Counted from the stretch's first letter, positions 26,637 through 34,762 are shown. The stretch is 56,716 bases of DNA from Chitinophagales bacterium (GCA_016787295.1 JAEUUX010000244.1:1-56716); one strand, 5' to 3'. Numbers and translations: made by a program. Notes: generated from the letters alone by a model not told the origin.

Positions 26637-27800
26637 TTATATAGGAATAGTCAATACGACTCCAAAAATAGTAGCATGATTCGTGTTAATTTTGAGCAAA
26701 TTTTGGTATTGAGGATAGAGGTTATGTAAGCGTTCTTCCAAGCGTTTGATTCCCAAACCTCCATAGTCGGTTTTGGCAGTAGTGGTGTGTGGGGTTTGGC
26801 TGTTTTCGATGCTGATACTGATATGATTTAAAAAAATTTCGACATTTATCTGTATCCAACGATTGTTGGGGTCAAAATGTTTGAACGCATTTTCGACCAA
26901 GGGTGTCAACAATAAAGGAGGTATTTGCACTTGGTCGATATTACCACTCACTTTCAAATCAATGCGTGGTGGATTGCGAAAGCGCAGGTTTTCCAATTGT
27001 ATTAGGCTTTCGACATGCTGAATTTCGTCGCGAAGGCTAATGCTTTTTTTGTCGCTATCATATAATAAGTATTTCAAAATTCCGCTCAAATTTTGCAACG
27101 ATTTAGCAGCAGCATCAGTGCGCTGTAGTAGCAACAATGTATCGATGTTGTTGAGGGCGTTGAGCAAAAAATGGGGCTTTAACTGTGCTACACGCAATTT
27201 AATATTGTTCAGTTCCAAATCATTTTTCTCTAATGCCAAACGCATTTTTTGGCGTTCTAATACAATAGTTCGCGCCGATACAGCTAATTCTTCATACATA
27301 TATTGTATTAATCCTGATATAATAAAAACTACAGTAACACTTATTAACTGCACAAGGTATTGCGCTTCCCAACTTTCGGGACTATCTTCTGCTTTGGCTA
27401 AAAAAGTATTGTTGAGAAGTGTGCAGTAAAGAGCAGCAAACAATATAGATATCAGGTAAAAAATGTAGCGTTTTTGTCGCCACAGTTTAGGGATTAGATA
27501 ATATATATTACACAAAATAACAGGGTAATATAAAACATATTTATTGAAAACAGGGCGAATAGCGCTGTCTTGCCACGGGATTGTGACAACATCTAAAAGG
27601 TCTTTCCATGTGAGGGTGCATAGAAAAATAACGCCAAACCACACCAAAGAAGCTATCAAATGTACCAAAATCATCTGGCTCCAAAGCTGTTTAGGCTTGT
27701 TAATACGTTGTTTCAGAAATAAAATGTATTTATCGATGAGGGTGTCGGTGGTGGTAACAACAGTGTCGACCGTTCTGTTAATTAAACTGACTTCGTTCAT
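26637..27800 (-). CDS. LytS/YehU-type sensor histidine kinase
   Basis: 387 aa. Four hydrophobic segments in residues 40-170 form the membrane sensor region. A coiled-coil linker precedes the His_kinase signature LKPHFLLNALNNID, with phosphoacceptor His210. The ATPase domain has the N-box PLVENAFKHF (about 300-309) and the glycine motif YGGLGIKRLEERL (about 346-358). There is no extracellular sensor domain of note, so the stimulus is probably sensed in the membrane or by a partner. It is first gene of the operon with the LytTR regulator and has a well-formed promoter at 27833-27865. Confidence 0.92.
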   Translation of the reverse strand: MNEVSLINRTVDTVVTTTDTLIDKYILFLKQRINKPKQLWSQMILVHLIASLVWFGVIFLCTLTWKDLLDVVTIPWQDSAIRPVFNKYVLYYPVILCNIYYLIPKLWRQKRYIFYLISILFAALYCTLLNNTFLAKAEDSPESWEAQYLVQLISVTVVFIISGLIQYMYEELAVSARTIVLERQKMRLALEKNDLELNNIKLRVAQLKPHFLLNALNNIDTLLLLQRTDAAAKSLQNLSGILKYLLYDSDKKSISLRDEIQHVESLIQLENLRFRNPPRIDLKVSGNIDQVQIPPLLLTPLVENAFKHFDPNNRWIQINVEIFLNHISISIENSQTPHTTTAKTDYGGLGIKRLEERLHNLYPQYQNLLKINTNHATIFGVVLTIPI

Positions 27801-27832
27801 TATTGGGATTTTGATTGGTGGTTACTGCGCCT

Positions 27833-27865
27833 CAAAGTTACGTTATCAGAAGCAATTAAGCCAAA
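27833..27865 (-). promoter_or_regulatory. Predicted promoter of the kinase-regulator operon
   Basis: On the minus strand: TTTG (27862-27865), a 21-bp spacer, then TAACTTTG (27833-27840). It fits the Bacteroidota consensus and places the start of transcription ~25-30 bp before the ATG. Confidence 0.6.
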
Positions 27866-27911
27866 TTTTTTAGATGAACACCCCTTTTTTTGTGGTGAAT
27901 ACCGAAATAGA

Positions 27912-27949
27912 GTCGTTATAGTGGTTTATAGTCGTTATAGTGGTTTATA
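27912..27949. repeat. 19-bp tandem direct repeat (two copies)
   Basis: GTCGTTATAGTGGTTTATA occurs twice in immediate succession (27912-27930, 27931-27949), between the operon promoter and the peroxidase 2 terminator. It could be a regulator site upstream of the operon. Confidence 0.85.
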
Positions 27950-27951
27950 GC

Positions 27952-27996
27952 AACACAAGCGAAATGAAAACAGTACATTTTCATTTCGCTTGTGTT
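27952..27996. terminator. Terminator of peroxidase 2
   Basis: A 19-bp perfect stem AACACAAGCGAAATGAAAA / TTTTCATTTCGCTTGTGTT with a 7-nt loop, 37 bp beyond the stop codon of the minus-strand peroxidase gene. Confidence 0.8.
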
Positions 27997-28033
27997 AGTT
28001 TGTTTTATTTTGCTTTATGTGTTGCTGAAAGCA

Positions 28034-29566
28034 TTATGGAACAATTAATTTATGAACAGCTTGACGGTTAGCTTGTTCTACCGATACCAAATATTGTCCC
28101 GGAGGCAAGTTGTTGCGTTCCAAAGTATATTGGTTTTCAACAGTTGCTCCCACTGTCACCAAACTCCCCGATAGGCTATAGACGCGCAAATGTGTTAGCT
28201 CGCGGCTGCGGTTTTGGAACTGTATGGTAGCTCTTTCTACCATTGGGTTTGGATAAATATTGTCAATCAAAGTGGGGTCATTTTGGAGTACACCGGTCGA
28301 ATGTTCCGTTGCCACAAATGGGTCACTTAGGCGTTGGTCGGTAATGAAACTTGGGTCGGTGAGGGTGCGCAAAAAGGCTACCAAAGCGGCTTTTTCTTCT
28401 ACTGTATAGTCAAAACCTGTAAAAGGTATTGGCAAACTTGAGCCATACATATTGTCGGGCGAAAAAGTAGAATTGGGGTCGGGTTTGATTTCTTTGCTAT
28501 AAAACTCCACCACAGCTTCGAGAGTAGCCATGCTACCATCGTGCATATAAGGTGCAGTAAGTTCTATATTTTTCAAAGAAGGTGCGCTAAATCGTCCTAC
28601 ATCAGTTGGTGCATTGGTCCAAGAGGCAACACCTTGGTCGCTACTGTGGTCAAGCGATAAGCCATTGTTTTGGGGATAGGACATAGAGGCTATCATTTTG
28701 GTGAAATCCATAACGTCGGTTTCTCCTGTTACTGTTGGCACTGCGGTATGACAATGCCAACAATCGCTCATAAATATTTGTCGCCCTTGTATTTCTTGTG
28801 GCGTAAAATTGGCGAAGTTGCTGGCTATGCCTTGGTCTAATTTGGTGTTGAGCGGCATCAAGACGCGCATAAAATCAGCAACGGCATGTGTGATTCGGTC
28901 TTGGGTGATGGTTGATGAGCCGTATGCTTTTTGGAACAATTCGTCATAGTAGCCCAAGTTGTCTAATCGCACCACCAAATCGTCAAAATCCATGCCCATC
29001 TCTACTTCGTCTTGTACAGGTAGTTCCACCATTGCTTCCAATTCCGTAGCACGTCTGTCCCACAATATACCTCTCCAATGGATAGTCAAAGGAATGTCGG
29101 CAATATTGGGTGCGTTGCGGCGGGTGTCACCATCTAAGAAACCTTTACTTTTAGCTTTGTTGTCCGCAAAACCCAAACTTTGGCTATGGCAAGAGGCACA
29201 AGATGTGGACTGGTTGGCAGAAAGGTTTTTGTCATAAAACAATACTCTTCCCAAGGTGACCATGTCATTGTCTTGGGGCAGCGAAGGATATTCGGTCAAT
29301 ACGGGTGCCACAGGGTTAGGTACAGAACCTCCTGTATTAATTGGAAATACACTAGCCACATTCCACGAATCAGGATTGGCAAAATAGTAGTCTGGAATAT
29401 CTATATCGTTGTAGATATAGGGTTCGTCGGGCAGAAACAATTCGTAAAGGGTGCTTCCAACTTGGTATTCACCTACTTTACCAATTCCCTCTATTACTGC
29501 TTTGGTCTGGAACGCCAATACGCCCAATACAGCAGTCAATAACAAAATAATGGTTCGTTTTTTCAT
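28034..29566 (-). CDS. Di-heme cytochrome c peroxidase (MauG/CCP family) with T9SS tail, paralog 2
   Basis: 510 aa. Signal peptide MKKRTIILLLTAVLGVLAFQ. Heme sites CASCH (123-127) and CWHCH (269-273); LGRVLFYDKNLS before the first heme, and TAPYMHDGS (about 337-345) with the usual Met-His pair. The T9SS type A tail starts near 435 (IYPNPMVERATI ... VYSLSGSLV ... LPPGQYLVSVEQ ... HKLIVP). It is highly similar along its length to the 15983-17485 protein, including the N-terminal VGEYQVG...YELFLPDEPY block that ordinary CCPs lack. It is predicted to be exported and surface-held. It lies next to, but is not clearly in an operon with, the LytS/LytTR genes: a terminator and a promoter separate them. 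Confidence 0.92.
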   Translation of the reverse strand: MKKRTIILLLTAVLGVLAFQTKAVIEGIGKVGEYQVGSTLYELFLPDEPYIYNDIDIPDYYFANPDSWNVASVFPINTGGSVPNPVAPVLTEYPSLPQDNDMVTLGRVLFYDKNLSANQSTSCASCHSQSLGFADNKAKSKGFLDGDTRRNAPNIADIPLTIHWRGILWDRRATELEAMVELPVQDEVEMGMDFDDLVVRLDNLGYYDELFQKAYGSSTITQDRITHAVADFMRVLMPLNTKLDQGIASNFANFTPQEIQGRQIFMSDCWHCHTAVPTVTGETDVMDFTKMIASMSYPQNNGLSLDHSSDQGVASWTNAPTDVGRFSAPSLKNIELTAPYMHDGSMATLEAVVEFYSKEIKPDPNSTFSPDNMYGSSLPIPFTGFDYTVEEKAALVAFLRTLTDPSFITDQRLSDPFVATEHSTGVLQNDPTLIDNIYPNPMVERATIQFQNRSRELTHLRVYSLSGSLVTVGATVENQYTLERNNLPPGQYLVSVEQANRQAVHKLIVP

Positions 29567-29639
29567 ACACTTTTTGGTTTTTGGGTTGAAAAATGTTTAT
29601 CTAATGTTGTTTTGATAATATTTTGAATAATTTTCGGCT

Positions 29640-29647
29640 CAAATATA
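29640..29647 (-). promoter_or_regulatory. Predicted -7 box (TATATTTG) for peroxidase 2
   Basis: The minus-strand octamer TATATTTG lies 73 bp before the ATG at 29566, matching the arrangement in front of paralog 1. Confidence 0.5.
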
Positions 29648-29801
29648 GCAAACTTTGTACAGATTTGTATCCTTTTGTCAAAAAAAATATTTTTTTTACT
29701 TCAAAAAGACGTTTTTTATACAAAAACAATGTTTTCTTGTGGTTTTATTGGTTATTGTTCCATTTTGGTTAAATAGTTCAATAAATAATACATTGATTTA
29801 T

Positions 29802-29911
29802 TTGGGCGTTTCCCTGCGGGTCGGGCTGCTACGGGCTTCGCTTCGCTTGGTGCTGCGTTGCTCTCCGCACTGGCTAACGCCACCCTCCGCATCCCTAACG
29901 CGCTTCGCCAT
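29802..29911 (+). repeat. GC-rich ~110-bp dispersed repeat, copy A
   Basis: A segment from GGGCGTTCCCTGCGGGTCGG to ATCCCTAACGCGCTTCGCCA is strikingly GC-rich against AT-rich flanks. Its near-identical inverse is at 33390-33498. No gene is evident inside. It sits in the 415-bp gap between the peroxidase 2 promoter and the TMTC-like gene. Confidence 0.88.
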
Positions 29912-29981
29912 TCGAACAAATATATCGTTATTTTTTTACGGCAAATACAGCTTTTTCCGACAAAATAGATAAAACAGAACT

Positions 29982-31895
29982 CTACTGCCTTTGTATCATG
30001 CCACCCAATTCCTGCAATTTTTGCCCATAGTATTGCGCTTTTTCATTGTTGCCCATACTTTCGTTGGCTTTTTGCAGTTTGTATAGCAGTATTTTGTTTT
30101 GGGGCAATAATGGTAGCATTTGTTCCCAAATCGCAATGGCAGATAGCATATTTTGGTCTAATAAGTAGCTTTGCGCCAAATTTTCTAACAACTCTATATT
30201 GTTGGGTTGCTGTTTTAGGGCAGTGGTGAGCAGTTCTTGGGCAGCTCCGTAACGCTCTTTTTGTAGTAGCCAATCAGACAAAGCAAGATAGGCTTTTTGC
30301 GCTTGTGGGCTTTGGGCATCTATCGCTATTGTTTTTTGATAATAATACAAAGCAGTGTCTTTTTGTCCAATCTTTTGGGCAACATCTGCCAAATTAAAAT
30401 TGGTTTCAACGGCATTTGTATCTATCCGATAGGCTTGTTTATATGCCAACCACGCATCTTCATAATGGTTTTGTTGGGCATACATATATCCCAAATTGTT
30501 CCATGCAATATTATATTGTGGCAAAATTTGTATGGCACGGCGATAGTATTGTTCGGCAAGTGGATATTGTTTTTGGGCTGCCAAAGTTCCTGCATACAAC
30601 ATATTACCCTTGAACGAGGCATCTTGATAGGCAATATCTGTCGCAAATAGGCTCAGGTCGTTTTTCCAAGCGGTGTTGCGGTCTATGGTTTTGGCGATAA
30701 AGGCAATACTAATAAACACCAACAAAAGACTCGCCCAATTAGCATAACGCGCCATTTTCTGGCTCCTCTCCCACCCTACTGCCAGCAAAATACAAAAACC
30801 CAAAGACCCCATAAACAGCAAACGTTCGGCAATAATGCCGGGAGCTACTTTAAATATATTGCTATAGGTCAGCAAGTTGATGCTCCACCAAAGCAGTGCA
30901 AATAAAGCAATTCGCTGTTTTCGTAGTAACACCATAGCTGCTAACAATAGCGCCGCCACCGCCAAAGCTATCCAAAAGTTGACAGATGCCCAGCCCAAAA
31001 CAGGAATCTGGTTATAGCCATAATAACTCAATAATGGGTGCGGAACGAGGTGCAGGGCAAGGTATTTGGCAATGCAATACACGCCTGTTGGTATGCGTTC
31101 GAGGAATGATAGGTCTTGCATTGGGTTTTCAAAAAAACTGTAAAGGCGTTTATTCAATACGTTTGTTTGTGATTGTTCTATGCTTTTGGTAATCAATGGC
31201 ACTACCACAAATGGCAACAGCAACGCACCAGCAATACTAAAAGTTTGTTTTATGTCAGTTTTTTTGAACCAATAAAAGGCAAAAGGCAACAAAAACAACA
31301 GAGGAATGGCTGTGGGTTTTGATAAGCATGCCAATAAAAACAAACAACTGCCCAGCAAAAGTCCCCACCAACTGCCCGCCACAAAACGGGCAAAACCACC
31401 AACTGCCAAACCCGACAGGAGCATTGCTAAGAGTTCGTCGCGCGATTTTAGGCTCGCCACTACTTCGGTGTGCAAAGGGTGAATGGCAAACAACAAACTC
31501 GCCACCAACGCCAACAAACGGTGTTCGACCCCAAAAAAATAAATACCCCCAAAGTACACTCCTATTGCCAAAAGGCTAAACAAAGCAACATTAATGGCAT
31601 GGCTAAAAGCTGCATTTTTGCCCACCAAAGCCGCCTCCACTGCAAAGCTACTTAGCACCACAGGACGGTAGCCATAACTGCTCGCTTGTTTTTGGCGCAC
31701 GATATATTTGCTACTAAAAATTTGGGGTATGGCAGAAAAACCTTGTTCGGTTTGTTCATTCACCACCATGTCGTCGTCGAGCGTATAGTCGTTCCACAAC
31801 GTATTGCCGTAGGATAAAAATACTACCGCCAACAAAAAAATCACGACCCAACTGTTTTTGGCGCTAAGTTGGTTCATTATATTTGCAATGTTCAT
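29982..31895 (-). CDS. TMTC-like GT-C membrane glycosyltransferase with TPR repeats
   Basis: 637 aa. An N-terminal polytopic half (about 10 hydrophobic segments, residues ~15-395) is followed by 5-6 TPRs (~400-637; e.g. NIAWNNLGYMYAQQNHYEDA). Diagnostic stretches match the TMTC/O-mannosyltransferase-like family: a first-loop acidic motif LDDDMVV, SYGYRPVV before a helix, and HPLHTEVVASLKSRDELLA after TM3. In eukaryotes TMTC proteins O-mannosylate cadherins; bacterial members are assumed to glycosylate exported proteins from a lipid-linked donor, which would fit a window full of adhesins. Two starts are possible (31895 or ATG at 31877); the first is given. The repeat cluster at 31898-31946 lies directly upstream. 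Confidence 0.75.
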   Translation of the reverse strand: MNIANIMNQLSAKNSWVVIFLLAVVFLSYGNTLWNDYTLDDDMVVNEQTEQGFSAIPQIFSSKYIVRQKQASSYGYRPVVLSSFAVEAALVGKNAAFSHAINVALFSLLAIGVYFGGIYFFGVEHRLLALVASLLFAIHPLHTEVVASLKSRDELLAMLLSGLAVGGFARFVAGSWWGLLLGSCLFLLACLSKPTAIPLLFLLPFAFYWFKKTDIKQTFSIAGALLLPFVVVPLITKSIEQSQTNVLNKRLYSFFENPMQDLSFLERIPTGVYCIAKYLALHLVPHPLLSYYGYNQIPVLGWASVNFWIALAVAALLLAAMVLLRKQRIALFALLWWSINLLTYSNIFKVAPGIIAERLLFMGSLGFCILLAVGWERSQKMARYANWASLLLVFISIAFIAKTIDRNTAWKNDLSLFATDIAYQDASFKGNMLYAGTLAAQKQYPLAEQYYRRAIQILPQYNIAWNNLGYMYAQQNHYEDAWLAYKQAYRIDTNAVETNFNLADVAQKIGQKDTALYYYQKTIAIDAQSPQAQKAYLALSDWLLQKERYGAAQELLTTALKQQPNNIELLENLAQSYLLDQNMLSAIAIWEQMLPLLPQNKILLYKLQKANESMGNNEKAQYYGQKLQELGGMIQRQ

Positions 31896-31897
31896 TT

Positions 31898-31946
31898 GCG
31901 TAAATACTTTTTTACTTATTTACTGTTTTGAGTAAATACTTAAAAC
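31898..31946. repeat. GTAAATA repeat cluster 1
   Basis: Three copies of the heptamer GTAAATA: GTAAATACTT (31900), the inverse in TTTACTTATTTAC (31911-31923), and AGTAAATACTTAA (31931-31943). It lies directly upstream of the TMTC-like gene and is the left-most of six clusters. Confidence 0.8.
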
Positions 31947-32031
31947 AAAACACGGCTTCTCTCCTACCCTATTCATTCGATGACGTTGAAAAAAGCTATT
32001 AGGTTGCATCGTTGTAAAAAAAAAAATTTGA

Positions 32032-32111
32032 AAGTTAATGCTGTCAGATTACGGTACTATAATGTTGCCTGCGTTTCAGTATCCAAAAAATTTACCCGAC
32101 ACCATTAACTT
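32032..32111. repeat. Spaced 14-bp inverted repeat
   Basis: AAGTTAATGCTGTC (32032-32045) faces GACACCATTAACTT (32098-32111), 13 of 14 positions complementary, 52 bp apart. It lies in the ~365-bp gap between the TMTC-like and KilA-N genes. It could be a weak terminator or a protein-binding or recombination site. Confidence 0.5.
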
Positions 32112-32174
32112 GAAGAACTACTAATCAATCGAGCACAAAGTTTTTTGCTCAAATCACAGAAGAATCGTTTTTGC

Positions 32175-32250
32175 AATACTTATTTACTTATTTACTCAAA
32201 AAAGTAATTACTTAAATACTTTTTTAATTTTTTACGTAATTACTGAATAC
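32175..32250. repeat. GTAAATA repeat cluster 2
   Basis: AATACTTATTTACTTATTTA carries two inverse GTAAATA cores, followed by the degenerate AGTAATTACTTAAATACTT and ACGTAATTACTGAATAC. It lies immediately downstream of the KilA-N gene stop codon. Confidence 0.75.
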
Positions 32251-32260
32251 GGATTATGGT

Positions 32261-33124
32261 CTATTTTTCTTCTTCCAAGCGTTTTTGGTTGGGGCTTTTT
32301 AGTTTGTCTAAGGTATAGTTTTTCATGGCTTCGAGGGTTTTGAGCTGTTCTATTGCCATTTTGCGCAGTTCTTGGAGGCGCTGTTCGGGCGGCAATTGGT
32401 TTTGGATCATAATGGCGTTGTAGCTTTCCAAGTTGGACAGGACGGTAAGTTGGTGGAGGTCGGCTATATCACGAAGATTGAAGCCTTTTTGGTGTAGTTG
32501 TGGGTTTCGTTCGCGCCATTGTTTTGCCGATATGCCAAACAATGCCACGTTGAGCAATTCGGCTTCGGTGGCATAGATATAGGGTTCTTGGCGGTTTTCG
32601 ATGTGTGGTAGCAGGTAGTTTTTGATGGCATCGGTATGAATGCGGTAATTGACTTTTGACAATACGCGTTTTAAGTCCCACTCTTGGTTGAGGATTTCGG
32701 CTTCGCGCGCTTTGAGGCGCTGAAATTCTTTGATGAGCAGCAATTTAAACTCGGGGCTTAACCAGGAACAAAACTCCAAAGCAATGTCTTTGTGTGCAAA
32801 TGTACCACCATAACGCCCTGTATTGGCATTGATGCCTGTGGCATTGGTTTTTTGTATCCATTGTTTAACCGACATCACAAAACGATTGGAGCCTGCCTCT
32901 GCCCTAATTCCCTCGTATTCGGTGGAATTAAATTGTTCGTTGTTGAGCTGCTCCCAAACTGCCAAAAATTCTATGGTGTTTTTGTTGCGCAACCATTTTT
33001 CAATTAAGACAGTGCCTCCTTCAAAACCTTTGGCGATGTCGGATAGCGAAATAAAATCTTCTTGGTCTTTTTGGGTGATGGTGATGCTCACACCTTTTAC
33101 GTCGATGGTTTGTTTTTTTGCCAT
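32261..33124 (-). CDS. KilA-N domain protein
   Basis: 287 aa. The KilA-N domain covers about residues 8-140: FISLSDIAKGF, LIEKWLRNKNTIEFLAVWEQ, the F-x-S-T-E-Y-E-G-I block, then GRYGGTFAHKDIALEFCSWL and FKLLLIKEFQRLK. The C-terminal half is helical and charged (LRKMAIEQLKTLEAMKNYTL). KilA-N proteins are found on plasmids, phages and other mobile elements and are thought to bind DNA; their exact role is rarely known. Here the gene lies in the partition/replication module, reads the same way as the RHH and parA genes, and has GTAAATA clusters at both ends. No toxin features are evident. It could be a regulator of the module. Confidence 0.9.
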   Translation of the reverse strand: MAKKQTIDVKGVSITITQKDQEDFISLSDIAKGFEGGTVLIEKWLRNKNTIEFLAVWEQLNNEQFNSTEYEGIRAEAGSNRFVMSVKQWIQKTNATGINANTGRYGGTFAHKDIALEFCSWLSPEFKLLLIKEFQRLKAREAEILNQEWDLKRVLSKVNYRIHTDAIKNYLLPHIENRQEPYIYATEAELLNVALFGISAKQWRERNPQLHQKGFNLRDIADLHQLTVLSNLESYNAIMIQNQLPPEQRLQELRKMAIEQLKTLEAMKNYTLDKLKSPNQKRLEEEK

Positions 33125-33174
33125 TTTTGGGGATTATTGGTTTTGGTGAACAAAAATGTTGGGGATTAGCGTTG

Positions 33175-33182
33175 CAAAGGTA
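33175..33182 (-). promoter_or_regulatory. Predicted -7 box (TACCTTTG) for the KilA-N gene
   Basis: The minus-strand TAnnTTTG match is 50 bp before the ATG at 33124. The same octamer serves parA. Confidence 0.45.
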
Positions 33183-33236
33183 CAAAATTTATGGCTAATT
33201 TCGTACTATGTAGGGATAAAATTATTTGAAGTTCTG

Positions 33237-33286
33237 TTTTACTTAAAAAAGTATTTACGTAAATAAGTTTTTGAGTATTTACTGTT
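33237..33286. repeat. GTAAATA repeat cluster 3
   Basis: Three cores: the overlapping pair in AGTATTTACGTAAATAAG (an almost perfect palindrome) and the inverse in GAGTATTTACTG. It lies upstream of the KilA-N promoter. Confidence 0.8.
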
Positions 33287-33389
33287 GCAAAAAACGCTTT
33301 TGTAGGACATAAAAATATTCTTTGATGCACCTTGTCAGTGTGTTTGAAACATTGGCAGGGTTTTAGTTAAAAACCGACACTTGTTTGGG

Positions 33390-33498
33390 TGGCGAAGCGC
33401 GTTAGGGATGCGGAGGGTGGCGTTAGCCAGTGCGGAGAGCAACGTAGCACCAAGCGTAGCGAAGCCCGTAGCAGCCCGCCCGCCAGGGAACGCCCAAA
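33390..33498 (-). repeat. GC-rich ~110-bp dispersed repeat, copy B (inverted)
   Basis: The reverse complement of 29802-29911 with a few changes (GGCGTTCCCTGGCGGGCGGG start). With copy A it brackets the TMTC-like and KilA-N genes in inverted orientation. It lies in the 490-bp gap that also holds clusters 3 and 4; no gene is seen there. Confidence 0.88.
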
Positions 33499-33571
33499 AA
33501 ATAAGGCATAAAAAAACCCAAACAACCAACATAAGTTTTTGGTTGTTTGGGGGCTGTGGGTTGCAAGGAAA

Positions 33572-33613
33572 TGCGTAAATACGTAAAAAAGTATTTACTT
33601 ATTTACGTATTTC
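33572..33613. repeat. GTAAATA repeat cluster 4
   Basis: GCGTAAATACGTAAAAAAG, then AGTATTTACTTATTTACG: three cores in both orientations. It ends just before the stop codon of the RHH gene. Confidence 0.8.
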
Positions 33614-33614
33614 C

Positions 33615-33974
33615 TTATGAAGAAAGGTCTTTATTTATCAATTCCAACAGATAGTCGCGGATAGAAAGCCCTTGTTGAATGGCTTTGACTTTGAGTTGTC
33701 GGTGGAGGGCGGCGGGGGTGTCGAGCGAAATGCGTACAAGGCGAATTTTTTCGGCATCTACAACCATCTCAGGTTTTTCTTCTGGGGTGGGTGGGGAGGA
33801 AAAAGGCACGATGGGTTCTTCGATTTGGTGGATTTCATTGACTTTTTCGAGAACCTTTTCGGTGTTTTTTTCGTTTTTGCGGAGCGGAATCTTATCGGCT
33901 AACTCAACAATAGGATTTTGTGGAGTTTGGTTGCGCATGAGTGTATCTCGCAAATTGTTTTTAAGTTTCGACAT
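33615..33974 (-). CDS. Ribbon-helix-helix protein, likely ParA partner
   Basis: 119 aa. Residues 1-75 are polar and low in order (Pro/Glu-rich SPPTPEEKPE). Residues ~76-119 match a ribbon-helix-helix fold: a strand IRLVRISLDTP followed by two helices (ALHRQLKVKAIQQG and IRDYLLELINKDL). Such small RHH proteins encoded after parA act as centromere-binding proteins and autorepressors in many plasmids (type Ib/III-like par loci). It lies 72 bp downstream of parA on the same strand, so one operon is likely. The gene is bordered downstream by cluster 4. Its DNA target might be the GTAAATA clusters, which is inference. Confidence 0.75.
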   Translation of the reverse strand: MSKLKNNLRDTLMRNQTPQNPIVELADKIPLRKNEKNTEKVLEKVNEIHQIEEPIVPFSSPPTPEEKPEMVVDAEKIRLVRISLDTPAALHRQLKVKAIQQGLSIRDYLLELINKDLSS

Positions 33975-34046
33975 ACTTAGTAGTTTTTTTTGATCAATGA
34001 AAGAAAGACCATTAGGAAGTAGAGTAGGGTAGGAGAGGAGAGGGGT

Positions 34047-34676
34047 TTAGGGAAATAGCGTCACAATTTCGTTGCACAAAGCTGCCATTTCGTCACGGGC
34101 TTTTTTGTCTTTGTACTCATATACGCCCAAGCCTTGTACTACTGCCTCCACATAAGCTACGCGTGTTTTGAGGGTGCTTTTGAGAATAGGGATATTCAAA
34201 TCGCTCAGAACTTCTTTGCTGTCACGATTGAAACTCAAATTGGCATCGTATTGATTGAGGATAAAATAGGCTTTGACATCTTTTATGACACTTGCTTGGT
34301 CATATTTTTCGATAAATTTTTCGGTTGCCCACACATCTAAAGCACTTGGTTTGATGGGAATGAGTACCATGTCGCCCAATAAAATGATGGTACTGACCAA
34401 ACGGGATAAAGAAGGGGTGCCGTCAATCAACACAATGTCGTAGTCTTGTACCAATTTTTTAGCATTCTTGCTCAACGCCTCGCTGTCTGAAATGCCAAAT
34501 ACTGCCACCGAAGGCAAATTGTCGGGACGTAAACCCGACCAATGTACCGAACTTGCATTCGTATCGGTGTCTATAATGGCTACTTTATAGCCAATGTGTG
34601 CCAAACAAACGGCTAAGTTTTGAGAAAGGGTGGATTTGCCCACACCTCCCTTTAGGCTCGTAATGGAAATTATCAT
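34047..34676 (-). CDS. parA: ParA-type partition ATPase
   Basis: 209 aa from the ATG at 34676; the 19 upstream in-frame codons begin with TTG, lie over the promoter and are excluded. Deviant Walker A KGGVGKST at residues 9-16, Walker A' IIDTDTNASS, Walker B DIVLIDGTPS, then LIPIKPSALDVWA as in small ParA/Soj-like plasmid ATPases without an N-terminal HTH. In the family ParA forms ATP-dependent gradients on the nucleoid that move plasmid copies bound by a partner at parS. It is followed by the RHH gene and diverges from the replication origin and rep. Confidence 0.93.
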   Translation of the reverse strand: MIISITSLKGGVGKSTLSQNLAVCLAHIGYKVAIIDTDTNASSVHWSGLRPDNLPSVAVFGISDSEALSKNAKKLVQDYDIVLIDGTPSLSRLVSTIILLGDMVLIPIKPSALDVWATEKFIEKYDQASVIKDVKAYFILNQYDANLSFNRDSKEVLSDLNIPILKSTLKTRVAYVEAVVQGLGVYEYKDKKARDEMAALCNEIVTLFP

Positions 34677-34730
34677 ATATAAAAAAACAGTAGAAATATA
34701 AAAAATAAAGCTGAATGGGTGCTTCTGCCG

Positions 34731-34762
34731 CAAAGGTACGTCGATTTAAGGAATTACGCAAA
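34731..34762 (-). promoter_or_regulatory. Predicted parA promoter overlapping a repeat
   Basis: On the minus strand: TTTG (34759-34762), exactly 20 bp, then TACCTTTG (34731-34738), 54 bp before the parA ATG. The -33 TTTG lies inside ACGCAAATACT, a one-base variant of the GTAAATA repeat in cluster 5, so a protein bound there could block the promoter. Confidence 0.65.

Noticed and set aside
29655-29972. 105-aa plus-strand frame over GC-rich repeat copy A
   Set aside because: Its recognisable part is just translation of the dispersed repeat, which also reads open in the inverted copy; no start context or family.
34677-34733. N-terminal extension of ParA from TTG
   Set aside because: It spans the predicted -7 box and leader; ParA proteins of this type begin just before the KGGVGKST motif.
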